Origin: QQUD01 sp039029915
GTDB taxonomy: Bacteria; Chloroflexota; Anaerolineae; Promineifilales; Promineifilaceae
Assembly: GCA_039029915.1 (NCBI GenBank)
Contig: JBCCFD010000153.1
Coordinates: 1 to 15,463, forward strand
Direction of reading: 5' to 3'
DNA length: 15,463 bases
Below, in pieces: positions 15,015 through 15,463 of the stretch. Each line of letters begins with the position of its first letter. Position 1 is the first letter of the stretch. The translations under genes and the position numbers were made by a program. The notes beneath the pieces were generated by a model, which saw only the letters and a list, made by a program, of their open reading frames with translations, did not search any database and was not told the origin of the DNA.

Positions 15015-15371
15015 ATGACAAAAACTGTTCTTGTTGTTGGGACTTTTGATACAAAAGGGCAGGAGTATGAATTTTGTATCGACGTCATTAAGGGGCGTGG
15101 TTTAAACACGATCTCAATGAACGCTGGGATTATGGGAGAGCCATCTTTTACGCCTGATATCTCAGCAGAAGCAGTAGCTGAAGCGGGTGGAACAACACTT
15201 CAGGCGTTACGGGATGGAAACGATCGCGGAACGGCCGTTGTTGCTATGTCCCAAGGCGCCGCCAAGCTGGCCGCCAAGCTTGTTGAAGAAGGTAAAATTG
15301 ACGGTGCATTCAGTATGGGTGGCACTGGGGGTAGCTCATTAGCTGCTGCTGTTTACGCTTGCTTCCGGTAG
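15015..15371 (+). CDS. Tm-1-like ATP-binding (UPF0261) protein, N-terminal part, interrupted
   Basis: The 118 codons begin with MTKTVLVVGTFDTKGQEYEF, the typical N-terminus of the UPF0261/Tm-1-like family, and run to MGGTGGSSLAAAV at about residue 113 with normal family character. Complete members have about 400 residues. After that the reading changes to YACFR and a TAG stop at 15369-15371, in a stretch rich in inverted repeats. GGAGG eight bases before the ATG fixes the start; a TTG five codons earlier lies within the ribosome site. Bacterial members are often found in catabolic clusters but have no settled reaction. It is transcribed away from the operon. It is probably broken by an insertion or by an assembly join. 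Confidence 0.8.
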   Translation: MTKTVLVVGTFDTKGQEYEFCIDVIKGRGLNTISMNAGIMGEPSFTPDISAEAVAEAGGTTLQALRDGNDRGTAVVAMSQGAAKLAAKLVEEGKIDGAFSMGGTGGSSLAAAVYACFR

Positions 15372-15463
15372 GTACATGTCCTCTGATTCATCGTACCCTT
15401 TCCACCGGAAGCAAGGTTGCAAGAAGGGGCCGCAGATGTACTCCGGGAGTACAAAAGGGACAG
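15354..15463. other. Unidentified structured sequence replacing the Tm-1-like reading frame
   Basis: The last 110 bases have no family homology to the interrupted gene. They contain 12-base perfect arms CTTGCTTCCGGT (15358-15369) and ACCGGAAGCAAG (15404-15415), with an inner GGTAC/GTACC pair (15371-15375 / 15393-15397). A second hairpin, TGTACTC-CGG-GAGTACA (15437-15453), follows and then AAAA. This could be the end of an insertion sequence, MITE or intron, or an assembly artefact at the contig end. I cannot name a family. Confidence 0.5.

Larger units (their letters stand above)
3383..15238. repeat. Dispersed octamer palindrome ACGGCCGT, ten copies
   Basis: Copies begin at 3383, 4004, 5524, 5649, 8252, 9282, 9629, 12359, 14330 and 15231. 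Nine are inside genes and one is between the operon end and its terminator. Several extend to longer palindromes: 12 bp at 3381-3392 and 16 bp at 14326-14341. Base composition predicts roughly 0.2 copies. None was seen left of 3383. Confidence 0.85.

Noticed and set aside
1..15463. CRISPR array, tRNA, rRNA or transposase gene
   Set aside because: No regularly spaced repeats, cloverleaf-like segments, ribosomal sequence or transposase motifs were seen. The only mobile-element hint is the structured tail after 15354.

Overview
This window looks like a piece of a bacterial chromosome or metagenomic contig of moderate GC. Apart from one gene at the right edge, every gene is on the minus strand. 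The lineage is uncertain. A Chloroflexota-type bacterium is suggested, but not proven, by a YLP-type linker after the membrane segment of the secreted protein, the mix of molybdenum hydroxylase and beta-keto acid cleavage genes, and an AhpD-like selenoprotein.

The core is a catabolic gene run transcribed right to left, from about 14.8 kb down to a strong terminator at 3.34 kb. In order it encodes a CoxG-like SRPBCC protein, a metal-dependent cyclase/hydrolase, a zinc alcohol dehydrogenase, an HD-like protein, a lipoprotein with two tandem NTF2/SnoaL-like repeats, and the FAD, molybdopterin and [2Fe-2S] subunits of a xanthine-oxidase-family hydroxylase. These are followed by a BKACE (DUF849) beta-keto acid cleavage enzyme, a tagatose/psicose-3-epimerase-like TIM barrel, an AhpD-like peroxidase-related protein, a VOC-family protein and a second HD protein. 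Most junctions from 10.5 kb to 4.1 kb are a few bases or overlapping, so that half is almost certainly one transcript. Together the genes look like a pathway for hydroxylating, opening and cleaving an organic substrate; the substrate cannot be read from sequence.

The most notable item is the AhpD-like gene (4596-5159). It is interrupted by a single in-frame TGA exactly at the second Cys position of its redox motif (C-x-x-TGA). The frame and the family homology continue on the other side. A stem-loop with bacterial SECIS geometry lies just downstream, so it is read here as a selenocysteine protein rather than two fragments.

Left of the terminator are a secreted or anchored 550-residue protein of unknown function with its own terminator, a short control region with an 18-bp perfect palindrome, and an aldehyde dehydrogenase cut by the left edge. 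On the right, a divergent control region (14815-15014) separates the catabolic run from a plus-strand Tm-1-like (UPF0261) gene. That gene loses its homology after about 113 codons in a stretch full of inverted repeats, which suggests an inserted element or an assembly break.

A second genome-scale signal is the octamer palindrome ACGGCCGT. I count 10 copies in 15.5 kb against roughly 0.2 expected by base composition, which resembles the HIP1 phenomenon of cyanobacteria.
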